Origin: Polyangiaceae bacterium
GTDB lineage: Bacteria > Myxococcota_A > Polyangia > Polyangiales > Polyangiaceae
NCBI GenBank assembly: GCA_016712345.1
Contig: JADJRH010000011.1
Coordinates: forward strand, 1,736,001 to 1,800,000
DNA: 64,000 bases
Reading direction: 5' to 3'
The translations under genes were made by a program, and so were the position numbers. The notes beneath the pieces are model-generated. The model was not told the DNA's origin. It searched no databases and saw nothing but the letters and a program-made list of their open reading frames with translations. This document shows positions 26,581 through 33,755 of this stretch, piece after piece (position 1 is the first letter of the stretch; each line of letters opens with the position of its first letter).

Positions 26581-28278
26581 CTACACCCGCTTCTTCGACT
26601 CGTTCAAAAAGTGCGCGCCCGCCGCACCCGCAAACGCCACCACGAACAGAATGAGATCCCAAATCGGCCAGCCCCAGCTCGCCGCCGAACGGATCAACAC
26701 CACTTCTAAATTCCGCACGAGCAGCGTTGCAAACCCGTACGCTGAAAGCCCCACAATCACCGGCCCGCGCATTCGCTCGGCCAATTCAACCTCGCGAACC
26801 CGGTTATTTCGCACGTTTTTCCAAAGGTGACGCGCCACAAGACCGAGCGGCGTCGCCAGCACAAAGAACCCCAACGCCGACAAAAGAAGCGCTTCTGTCC
26901 CGCTCAAATCAGCGGTTGTCCCGCCGCGAAAAATCCGAATCAGCGCCGCGAGCGTGGTCACCATCGTTCCAAACAGCCACGCCGCCCCGAGCGCCGTGAG
27001 CGTCACCACCATCGGCCACGCGATGCGAATGGCGTGTGCCTTCTGCTCCACCGCCTGCGTCATCGCGAGCCTCACCGGCGTCGCCGTGGGCCTCGATTCG
27101 GCCCCGGTGCCATGTTCTTCGGGATCCCACACGGCCAAATCAGCATCCAACTCCGCCATCGACTGGTAGCGCTGCGCCGGCTCCTTTGCCATGGCGCGCT
27201 GAATCGCAAGCTCCAACGCCTCGGGAATTGTCGGCTCAATCGATCGCGGCGGCGCCGGATCGCGCGTGAGCACCGCCGTCACAGTCACCATTGGATCGTT
27301 GTGATCAAACGGCCTTTGCCCCGTGAGCGCCGCGTACAAGATCGCCCCCACTGCGTACACATCGGCCCGATGATCCACGCGTTCGCCCCGCGCCTGCTCC
27401 GGCGCCATGTACGAAGGCGTGCCCATGATCATCCCCGTTTTTGTCAGATTCGTCCCGCTTCCGTCCCCAATTTTCGAAATGCCAAAATCGAGAACCGTGG
27501 CCGTCGGCGCTCTCAGGTCGCCCGTCAGAAACACGTTTTCGGGCTTCATATCCCGATGGATCACACCCTTTTCATGCGCGAGCGTAAGCGCTTTGCAGAT
27601 CTGCCGAACGATCCGCACCCCCATGGGTACGCTCAGCTTTCCCTGCTCGGTGAGAAAATCGGCAAGCTCTTTTCCCTCCAGATATTCGGCCACCATAAAC
27701 GGCCGCCCATCCGGGGTTCTGCCAACGTCGTACACACCCACAACGTGCGGACTTCGCAGCGAAGAAGCCGCCTCCGCCTCGCGCTGAAACCGCGAAACAA
27801 CCTCCGGTTGCCGTGTGTACTCAGGGTGCATCACCTTAATGGCAAACCGCTTCGAAGAAAGCCTCGTATGCCTCGCTTCGTAAACGCGCCCCATCCCACC
27901 TTCACCAATCGTGCGGATGATCGAGTACGTCTCGTTCAACACCGCGCCGATCAGCTCGTCTCGCTCCGCCTCGCCCTCTTCGGGCTCATCCAAAAGGTCT
28001 TTTGCGTCGTGTGGACACACACGAAACTCGCCCGGAAACCGCCTCCCGCACTCGGGACACACCTTCGTGAGCGGACCCTCGGGCCGCGACGCCTGCGTGG
28101 GCCGGCTCACCACCGGATTCGAAACGCTCACTCGGCTCGGCGGATCCAGATTTGTTGGGACTGCCGGCGCGCGCAAATTCGGCTCGGCCGGCCGCTGACC
28201 CGAAGCGGCGGGCTTCGGCGTGGATAGGCCGGTCCATTCAGCTACGTCGCCGTCCGGAGGCCGAATCGTTCCAGGCAT
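26581..28278 (-). CDS. Hanks-type Ser/Thr protein kinase with zinc ribbon and C-terminal membrane segments
   Basis: The 565-residue product has an N-terminal disordered part, a zinc-ribbon-like motif (CPECGRRFPGEFRVCPHD, about residues 74-91), a kinase domain (about 118-380) and a C-terminal region with three to four hydrophobic segments (VVTLTALGAAWLFGTMVTTL, LLLSALGFFVLATPLGLV, LILFVVAFAGAAGAHFL). The catalytic set is complete: Gly loop GEGGMGRVYEA, Lys in FAIKVMH, HRDMKPEN, DFGISK and the activation segment MGTPSYMAPEQ. It should be a membrane-bound kinase. The gene is divergent from rpsO and converges on the VIT/vWA gene; neither neighbour is an obvious substrate. Confidence 0.93.
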   Translation of the reverse strand: MPGTIRPPDGDVAEWTGLSTPKPAASGQRPAEPNLRAPAVPTNLDPPSRVSVSNPVVSRPTQASRPEGPLTKVCPECGRRFPGEFRVCPHDAKDLLDEPEEGEAERDELIGAVLNETYSIIRTIGEGGMGRVYEARHTRLSSKRFAIKVMHPEYTRQPEVVSRFQREAEAASSLRSPHVVGVYDVGRTPDGRPFMVAEYLEGKELADFLTEQGKLSVPMGVRIVRQICKALTLAHEKGVIHRDMKPENVFLTGDLRAPTATVLDFGISKIGDGSGTNLTKTGMIMGTPSYMAPEQARGERVDHRADVYAVGAILYAALTGQRPFDHNDPMVTVTAVLTRDPAPPRSIEPTIPEALELAIQRAMAKEPAQRYQSMAELDADLAVWDPEEHGTGAESRPTATPVRLAMTQAVEQKAHAIRIAWPMVVTLTALGAAWLFGTMVTTLAALIRIFRGGTTADLSGTEALLLSALGFFVLATPLGLVARHLWKNVRNNRVREVELAERMRGPVIVGLSAYGFATLLVRNLEVVLIRSAASWGWPIWDLILFVVAFAGAAGAHFLNESKKRV

Positions 28279-28368
28279 TCGCCGCGCAGCCTACTACCAA
28301 ACGGGGTGTTCACGCTGAACGATCTGTGCCCCACAAGCGCTCTCGGTCACCCACGTTTGCGGATCTTG

Positions 28369-28396
28369 TTGACCTTCAAACGGCGGCCCGTATACT
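28369..28396 (+). promoter_or_regulatory. Sigma-70-type promoter of rpsO
   Basis: TTGACC (28369-28374) and TATACT (28391-28396) are separated by 16 bases and match the housekeeping consensus well. The expected start is near 28403, leaving a leader of about 90 bases before rpsO. Bacterial S15 often represses its own mRNA through such a leader, so autoregulation is possible but not shown. Confidence 0.72.
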
Positions 28397-28495
28397 CCGC
28401 GCCCCTCTCGCCGAGTCTCGCTCGGTTTTAGGCCTTTCCATGGGGCCACCGTTGGTTGGTGTGCTCTGGGAGAGGCGTCAACCCTACGGGTCATC

Positions 28496-28762
28496 ATGCT
28501 TCACTCCATTCAAAAGTCTGCAATCGTCACCAAGTTTGCCACTCACGAAGGTGACACCGGCTCGCCCGAAGTGCAGATCGCGCTCCTTTCAGAACGCATC
28601 AACCAACTCCAAGAGCACTTCAGAACCCACAAGAAAGATCACCACTCGCGCCGCGGCCTCCTCAAGCTCGTCAGCCAACGCCGCCGCCAGCTTGACTACC
28701 TCAAGCGCACCAACATCGAGCGCTACCGCAAGCTCATCGGCGCCCTCAACCTCCGCAAGTAA
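28496..28762 (+). CDS. rpsO: 30S ribosomal protein S15
   Basis: The 88-residue product matches S15 along its length (FATHEGDTGSPEVQIALLSE, HKKDHHSRRGLLKLVSQRRR, LDYLKRTNIERYRKLI). S15 binds 16S rRNA helices 20-22 and is needed for assembly of the small-subunit platform. Its place just before pnp is an ancient bacterial gene order. A clear promoter precedes it and a hairpin follows it at 28770-28803. Confidence 0.98.
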   Translation: MLHSIQKSAIVTKFATHEGDTGSPEVQIALLSERINQLQEHFRTHKKDHHSRRGLLKLVSQRRRQLDYLKRTNIERYRKLIGALNLRK

Positions 28763-28769
28763 TTTCTCC

Positions 28770-28803
28770 GGCCTGCCCATTCAGCCATCCTCTTCGGCAG
28801 GCC
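28770..28803 (+). terminator. Hairpin after rpsO
   Basis: GGCCTGCC (28770-28777) pairs perfectly with GGCAGGCC (28796-28803) across an 18-base loop, starting 8 bases after the rpsO stop. No T-run follows, so it may be a transcript-end or RNA-processing hairpin rather than an intrinsic terminator. Confidence 0.4.
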
Positions 28804-29238
28804 ACAAGACACACACATTTCCTGCCCACCCCCGGTCGCGCGACGAGTCGCGCGCCCGCCCCTCCCAAGCGTCGTGCTCGGGCTCCGCCGCTGCGCGCGA
28901 CGCGGGCGGGGCCCAGAGACGCGTGATCGGGGCTGCTCGTTACCAAAAACAGCAGCCACCCCGAGCGCTATTTCCCGCACCGTTCAAGCCTTTTTAAAAA
29001 AAGGTGGCGCCTTTTGGCCTATCGGCCTAAAACGCAGCCCGAACGGCTGTTCAGAGCGACACGCATTTCGCGTTCGCGCTGAAGGGCCACTGCTCATAGA
29101 AACTCCCGGGCCCGAAAACACTATCTTCATCTTCGCTTCGTGCGCGTGACCACCGCGTCGCGCGTAGGAATCGAGGAAGAAGCGCGTTTTCCCGGCTCGG
29201 CGTCGGGGTCGCACGCAGCGACTGCGGATCATTCCTCC
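28804..29238. other. Intergenic region between rpsO and pnp
   Basis: No gene is seen in these roughly 435 bases. A very GC-rich part (28840-28920) contains GCGCGAC and GTCGCGC separated by two bases. A run of T then A (CCTTTTTAAAAAAAGG, 28987-29002) forms an AT-rich palindrome, and GGCC-based short repeats follow. In many bacteria this interval carries the processing hairpin through which PNPase controls its own mRNA. The open frame that starts at 29140 belongs to pnp but lacks family residues before 29239. Confidence 0.5.
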
Positions 29239-31515
29239 ATGTTCGTTCGTGAATCAGTCATGGTCGGTGGACGAGCGCTCACGCTCGAAACCGGACGACT
29301 CGCCAAGCAAGCCCACGGATCCATTCTCGTCACCTACGGTGAAACCATGGTGCTCGTCACCGCGGTTTCGTCCAACGACGAGCGCCCCGGCATCGACTTT
29401 TTCCCTCTCACCTGCGAGTTTTTTGAAAAAACGTACGCCGCCGGCAAAATCCCCGGAGGCTTCTTCAAGCGTGAAGCTCGCCAACGCGACGAAGAAATTC
29501 TCGCCTGTCGCATTATGGACAGGCCGCTTCGCCCGCTTTTCCCCGATGGATATCGGCGCGACACCCAGGTCATCGCCACCGTCCTCTCCAGCGACAAACA
29601 AAACAAGGCCGACGTGCTCGCTCTCACAGGAGCCAGCGCCGCCCTTCACATCTCCGACATTCCGTGGAACGGCCCCGTTGTCGGTATCCGCGTCGCCCGC
29701 AAAGACGGCGAACTCGTTGTGTACCCAACCGCGAGCGACCTTGAAACCGCCGACATCGATCTCGTCGTCGCCTGCTCGCGCGACGCCATCGTGATGGTTG
29801 AAGGCGGCGCGGCTGAAGCCACCGAGGCCGACCTCATCGACGCGCTCATGTTTGCGCACCGCGAAAGCCAACCCATTCTCGACCTCATCGAAAAGCTGCG
29901 CGGCGCCGTTGGCAAATCCAAACGCGCCTTCACCCCGCCCGCTCTCGATTCTGAAATCAAAGAAAAAATCAAAGCCCTTGTCGACGGCGACCTCGGCGCC
30001 GCCACCCGCGTCACCGACAAAAAAGCTCGGTACGAAGGGTACTCAACGCTCAAGAAAAAAATGGCCGAAGCGCTCGGAGCCGACCTCGGAGCCGAAAAGT
30101 ACGCATCGGTTGAAAAGCTTGTCAAAGAAGAGTTCGAAGAGCGCAAAGCCCACGTGGTTCGCTCCTTCATTCTCAACGAAGGCAAGCGCATCGACGGCCG
30201 CGACACCCGCACCGTTCGCCCCATCCTCTGTGAAGTAGGCCTTTTGCCCCGCGTTCACGGCTCATCGCTTTTCCAACGCGGCGAAACGCAGGCCATTGTC
30301 ACAACCACCCTTGGCACCTCCACCGACGAACAAAAAATCGACGGTTTAATGGGCGAAACGTGGAAGCGCTTTTACCTCCACTATAACTTCCCCCCATTTT
30401 CCACCGGTGAAACCAAACCCATGCGCGGCCCCGGCCGGCGTGAAATTGGTCACGGCGCCCTCGCCGAGCGGGCCCTCGTTCGCATGATCCCACCGTCGGA
30501 TCAGTTCCCGTATACAGTGCGTATCGTTTCCGAAACGCTTGAGTCCAACGGCTCCTCCTCCATGGCTGCCGTCTGCGGTGGATGCCTCTCCCTCATGGAT
30601 GCAGGTGTACCCATCAAAAACCCCGTGGCGGGTATTGCCATGGGCCTCATTCACGATGGTCAGCGATATGCCATCCTCAGTGACATTCTCGGCGACGAAG
30701 ACCATCTCGGTGACATGGACTTTAAAGTCTGCGGCACCGCCAACGGCGTTACTGCCATTCAGATGGACATCAAGATCGAAGGTCTTTCAAGGCAAATCTT
30801 GGTCGACGCGCTCGAACAGGCGAGGGAAGGTCGGCTTCACATCTTGGGTAAGATGTTGGAGGCTCTACCCGCCCCCCGAGCCGATCTTTCTCCCCATGCG
30901 CCGCGCATCACCACTATCAAAGTCAAACCTGACCAAATTCGGCTCATCATTGGCCCCGGTGGCAAAACCATCAAAGGCATTGTCGACCAAACCGGCGTCT
31001 CCATTGATGTGGAAGACGACGGCACCGTCAACGTCGCCTCGGCCGACTCCGATGCTGTCAAACGTGCACTCGACATTATCAAGGGCCTCACCGCGGAGCC
31101 TGAAATCGGCGCCACCTATACCGGCACTGTCAAACGCGTTGCCGACTTCGGCGCCTTCGTTGAAATTCTACCCAACATTGACGGCCTGGTTCACATTTCA
31201 GAACTCGCCCATCACCGGGTAGAACGGGTAGAAGACATTCTCAAAGAGGGCGACACCGTCGAGGTCAAAGTCCTCAGCATCGATCGCGAAGGAAAAATTC
31301 GCCTCTCGCGCAAAGAGCTTCTCGCAGCCCCTGAAGGCGGCGTTCCCGACGGCGGTGACCGGCGTCCCCCCCGCGGCGACGGCGATCGCGGCCCCCGCCC
31401 CGACCGTGGACCGCGCCCCGAAGGCGATCGCGGCCCCCGCCCTGACCGTGGACCGCGCCCCGACGGTGACCGCGGCCCGCGCCCCGATCGCGGCCCGCGC
31501 GACCGCCGCCGCTAG
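29239..31515 (+). CDS. pnp: Polyribonucleotide nucleotidyltransferase
   Basis: PNPase degrades RNA 3' to 5' by phosphorolysis and is part of the RNA degradosome. The 758-residue chain from ATG 29239 (MFVRESVMVGGRALTLETGR) has two RNase PH cores separated by an all-alpha domain, FFKREARQRDEEILACRIMD and FSTGETKPMRGPGRREIGHG at conserved active-site regions, then KH (IRLIIGPGGKTIKGIVD) and S1 (GATYTGTVKRVADFGAFVEI) domains. The last 60 residues are an extra low-complexity tail of Arg-Gly-Pro and Arg-Pro-Asp units, likely RNA-binding or disordered. The frame extends to GTG 29140, but the preceding residues have no family match. A strong hairpin follows at 31526. Confidence 0.97.
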   Translation: MFVRESVMVGGRALTLETGRLAKQAHGSILVTYGETMVLVTAVSSNDERPGIDFFPLTCEFFEKTYAAGKIPGGFFKREARQRDEEILACRIMDRPLRPLFPDGYRRDTQVIATVLSSDKQNKADVLALTGASAALHISDIPWNGPVVGIRVARKDGELVVYPTASDLETADIDLVVACSRDAIVMVEGGAAEATEADLIDALMFAHRESQPILDLIEKLRGAVGKSKRAFTPPALDSEIKEKIKALVDGDLGAATRVTDKKARYEGYSTLKKKMAEALGADLGAEKYASVEKLVKEEFEERKAHVVRSFILNEGKRIDGRDTRTVRPILCEVGLLPRVHGSSLFQRGETQAIVTTTLGTSTDEQKIDGLMGETWKRFYLHYNFPPFSTGETKPMRGPGRREIGHGALAERALVRMIPPSDQFPYTVRIVSETLESNGSSSMAAVCGGCLSLMDAGVPIKNPVAGIAMGLIHDGQRYAILSDILGDEDHLGDMDFKVCGTANGVTAIQMDIKIEGLSRQILVDALEQAREGRLHILGKMLEALPAPRADLSPHAPRITTIKVKPDQIRLIIGPGGKTIKGIVDQTGVSIDVEDDGTVNVASADSDAVKRALDIIKGLTAEPEIGATYTGTVKRVADFGAFVEILPNIDGLVHISELAHHRVERVEDILKEGDTVEVKVLSIDREGKIRLSRKELLAAPEGGVPDGGDRRPPRGDGDRGPRPDRGPRPEGDRGPRPDRGPRPDGDRGPRPDRGPRDRRR

Positions 31516-31525
31516 AGCCGCGTGT

Positions 31526-31547
31526 CAAAAGTCCTGCCGGACTTTTG
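31526..31547 (+). terminator. Terminator-like hairpin after pnp
   Basis: CAAAAGTCC (31526-31534) pairs perfectly with GGACTTTTG (31539-31547) over a TGCC loop, 11 bases after the pnp stop. The A/U-rich base and T-run fit an intrinsic terminator. A second perfect 7-pair hairpin (31548-31565, loop TGAC) follows directly. Confidence 0.65.
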
Positions 31548-31879
31548 GCGCCGCTGACGCGGCGCGCTTCGCACACGCCGGCACTATCTTTTGTCTCGTG
31601 GGGCTCCGCCCCACACCCCCCGCGCTTGCGCGCGGCTAGTTCCGCACGAAGAAACTCAACCAGGGCCAAACTTCTGAAATGCGGAACTAGGTGGTGTTTT
31701 TCTACTGCGCGCCCCGCTGACGCGTCCTCGCTGCGCGGGGCAGCAGCCTCACTGCGCCCCACCGATCCCACCAAACGGAAGTCGGCCTTCGCTTTCGACG
31801 CGCCGGCGGATCAACAGCAGCCCCACCGACCTCGCCCCTTTTCCCTTTGGGGAAACCATTCGATGTTGCGTCTTACGCA
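31548..31879. other. Hairpin-dense intergenic region
   Basis: No gene is convincing here. Besides the two terminator-like hairpins it contains GTGGGGC-TCC-GCCCCAC (31598-31614), an 11-base perfect inverted repeat CTAGTTCCGCA / TGCGGAACTAG (31636-31646 with 31680-31690), and GCCCCGC / GCGGGGC (31711-31717 with 31735-31741). This is a high density of secondary structure for 200 bases, and may represent a non-coding RNA or repetitive elements. Confidence 0.5.
31636..31690. repeat. 11-base inverted repeat with 33-base centre
   Basis: CTAGTTCCGCA at 31636-31646 is perfectly complementary to 31680-31690. Inside, GAAG (31648-31651) and CTTC (31671-31674) extend the stem. The whole would fold as one long stem-loop. 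Confidence 0.6.
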
Positions 31880-31899
31880 TTGAAATTGGACCAATTCAA
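31880..31899. promoter_or_regulatory. Operator-like inverted repeat upstream of acyl-CoA dehydrogenase
   Basis: TTGAAATTGG, one A, CCAATTCAA forms a near-perfect inverted repeat (one extra A in the left arm), 103 bases before the acyl-CoA dehydrogenase start. Its length and dyad symmetry fit a TetR- or GntR-type regulator of fatty-acid genes. No such regulator is encoded in the window. Confidence 0.45.
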
Positions 31900-32001
31900 A
31901 AGGCGTGATCAGCGCAGACTCGTCGTCTTTAAAGGCAGATTTTTCGTTGCAGGCTTGGGAACACAACGTGCTCTCCGCCCATCCGCGAAACGAGGGATGC
32001 C

Positions 32002-33666
32002 ATGGCAACGCGCGGGTTGGACCGAGAAACGCTGGATGCTGCGCTGGGATCGATCTCTGAATTTGCGGGTCGACACCTGCCCGACGCGAAGCTCTTGCAG
32101 CTTGATGCGCACGACGAGTTTCCTGAAGAGATCGTACGCCGCATGTGCGGTGAAGAACTGGGCATCCAGCTCTTTTTCATCCCAGAGGCCTACGGTGGAA
32201 TGGGCGGCGGCTCATTTGACATCTACCGTATTTGCGAGCGAATGGGATCCATCGATCTCGGGGTTGCCACCGGCGTTCTCGCCACGTTTCTCGGGAGTGA
32301 ACCCATCAGCGTGGGCGGAACACCCGACCAAAAAGCTCTGTGGTTGGGAAAGATCGCGTCGGAAGGACTCCTCTTCGCGTACGCCGCCACCGAGCCTCAA
32401 GCAGGCAGCGACCTCGCGGCCCTTCGCACAGTGGCTGAACGGGTAGAACAAAACGGTGTCCTCACAGGCTACCGCATCACAGGAAACAAGCAGTGGATCT
32501 CCAACGGCGGCGTGGCCGATGCCTATTGTGTGCTCGCCAACGCGCCGGGGGGCCCCACCTGGTTCGTGGTTGAAAAAGGGCAAGAAGGGCTTATTCCAGG
32601 CAAGCCTGAAGACAAACACGGCATTCGAGCAAGCAACACGGCCGCTGTCACGTTTGAAAACGCGTTTGTCACACCCGATCGGCTGGTGGGGGAGGTGGAA
32701 GGTCAGGGCCTTGTCCAAGCGCAGGCGGTGTTTGGGTATACCCGGTTGATGGTGGCGGCGTTTGGACTCGGCGCGGGTTGGGCCGCGTTGGATCGCGCGG
32801 TTGAATATTCTACCACTCGCATCCAGGCCGGCAGTCCACTGTCCGAAAAACAGGGGTACACCCACAAGCTCATTGTTCCTCATGCCGCCCGGCTTGAAGC
32901 CGCCCGCGCATACATCGAGATGTGCGGCACTCGCCTCGATTCTGAATCTGACCGTCTCAACACCGAAGGGGCCATTGCCAAATACCTTGCCACCGAGGCC
33001 GGAAATGCCGCCGCCGACGCAGCCATTCAGGCGTTGGGTGGCTATGGGTACACCAAAGAGTACATGGTAGAAAAAATCAAACGCGACGTCCGAATCACGA
33101 CAATTTACGAAGGAACAAGTGAGATCATGGAGATGACCATCAGTCGCGACAGGTGGCAAAACCACCTGAAAACGCGCGGCGCTCACTACCATGATCAGGC
33201 CAAAGCACTTGAGCAGCTTTCTATCCAGGCTCCAGCTTCGGGAGCTGACATTGCAGCGCTTGCCCTCCACGCTCTAGCCGAAGTGCTCGAAAGAGCGCGT
33301 CAGATGCGCCTTACCAGGCATCAACATATTCTTTTCCGTCTGGGTGAGTTGATTGCCTACGCCGAAGGGGCGGCCACATTTGCCATCAAGGCGGCGCGCA
33401 CGTATCAAGGTCAAGCCGATCCGCGGGCACCTACCCGTTTTGACGGTGAGGCCACATGCGCCCTTGCCCGTGTTTTTGCGCGTGAAGCTTCGCGCCGCGT
33501 GGCGTTTGAAGGACTCGCCCATGTGGTGTCGGCCGGCGGCGCTGAAGACCTCGCCGCGTTTGAGTCCAAAGTTCAACTCGGTCGCATCACAGCGGCTCAG
33601 GCGGGAGGAATCACCGATATGGATCGCGTAGCCGACGCTCTTTATGGGCGCACAAAGGCGGGGTAG
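32002..33666 (+). CDS. Acyl-CoA dehydrogenase
   Basis: The 554-residue flavoenzyme starts at ATG 32002 after GAGGGA. It shows the acyl-CoA dehydrogenase fold: FIPEAYGGMGGGSFDIY, the flavin-contact segment YAATEPQAGSDLAALRT with TGNKQWISNGG, and C-terminal helices with YLATEAGNAAADAAIQALGG and IYEGTSEIMEM. The Glu in YEGTSEI is the expected catalytic base. The protein is longer than medium-chain enzymes (about 390), with a C-terminal extension of about 160 residues like very-long-chain or DUF-tailed members. Such enzymes oxidise acyl-CoA at the alpha-beta bond with FAD. It lies 89 bases upstream of the megasynthase on the same strand and may act on its product or supply unsaturation. Confidence 0.93.
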   Translation: MATRGLDRETLDAALGSISEFAGRHLPDAKLLQLDAHDEFPEEIVRRMCGEELGIQLFFIPEAYGGMGGGSFDIYRICERMGSIDLGVATGVLATFLGSEPISVGGTPDQKALWLGKIASEGLLFAYAATEPQAGSDLAALRTVAERVEQNGVLTGYRITGNKQWISNGGVADAYCVLANAPGGPTWFVVEKGQEGLIPGKPEDKHGIRASNTAAVTFENAFVTPDRLVGEVEGQGLVQAQAVFGYTRLMVAAFGLGAGWAALDRAVEYSTTRIQAGSPLSEKQGYTHKLIVPHAARLEAARAYIEMCGTRLDSESDRLNTEGAIAKYLATEAGNAAADAAIQALGGYGYTKEYMVEKIKRDVRITTIYEGTSEIMEMTISRDRWQNHLKTRGAHYHDQAKALEQLSIQAPASGADIAALALHALAEVLERARQMRLTRHQHILFRLGELIAYAEGAATFAIKAARTYQGQADPRAPTRFDGEATCALARVFAREASRRVAFEGLAHVVSAGGAEDLAAFESKVQLGRITAAQAGGITDMDRVADALYGRTKAG

Positions 33667-33688
33667 TCCAACCCCAAAGGGGGGCTCA

Positions 33689-33716
33689 TTTTGCGGTGCT
33701 TCGGGTGTTTTATACT
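33689..33716 (+). promoter_or_regulatory. Possible promoter of the megasynthase operon
   Basis: TATACT at 33711-33716 is the same hexamer as in the rpsO promoter. The upstream TTTTGC at 33689-33694, 16 bases away, is a poor -35. An initiation site near 33723 would leave a leader of about 33 bases. The synthase genes may thus have their own promoter in addition to read-through from the dehydrogenase. Confidence 0.4.
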
Positions 33717-33755
33717 CCCGGGGGCGAGGCTTGGTTCAGTTAAGGGAAGGTTGCC

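Noticed and set aside
26827..28227. Plus-strand open frame of 466 codons opposite the Ser/Thr kinase
   Set aside because: The composition (Arg, His, Pro) is typical of an antisense shadow; the minus strand encodes a complete kinase catalytic core.
28763..29238. tRNA or riboswitch in the rpsO-pnp gap
   Set aside because: I found no cloverleaf with a T-arm GGTTC-A-TC signature and no known aptamer core; only simple hairpins are visible.
31636..31690. MITE or insertion-sequence remnant bounded by CTAG-ended inverted repeats
   Set aside because: At only 55 bases, with no target duplication or transposase, it is better described as a stem-loop until other copies are found.
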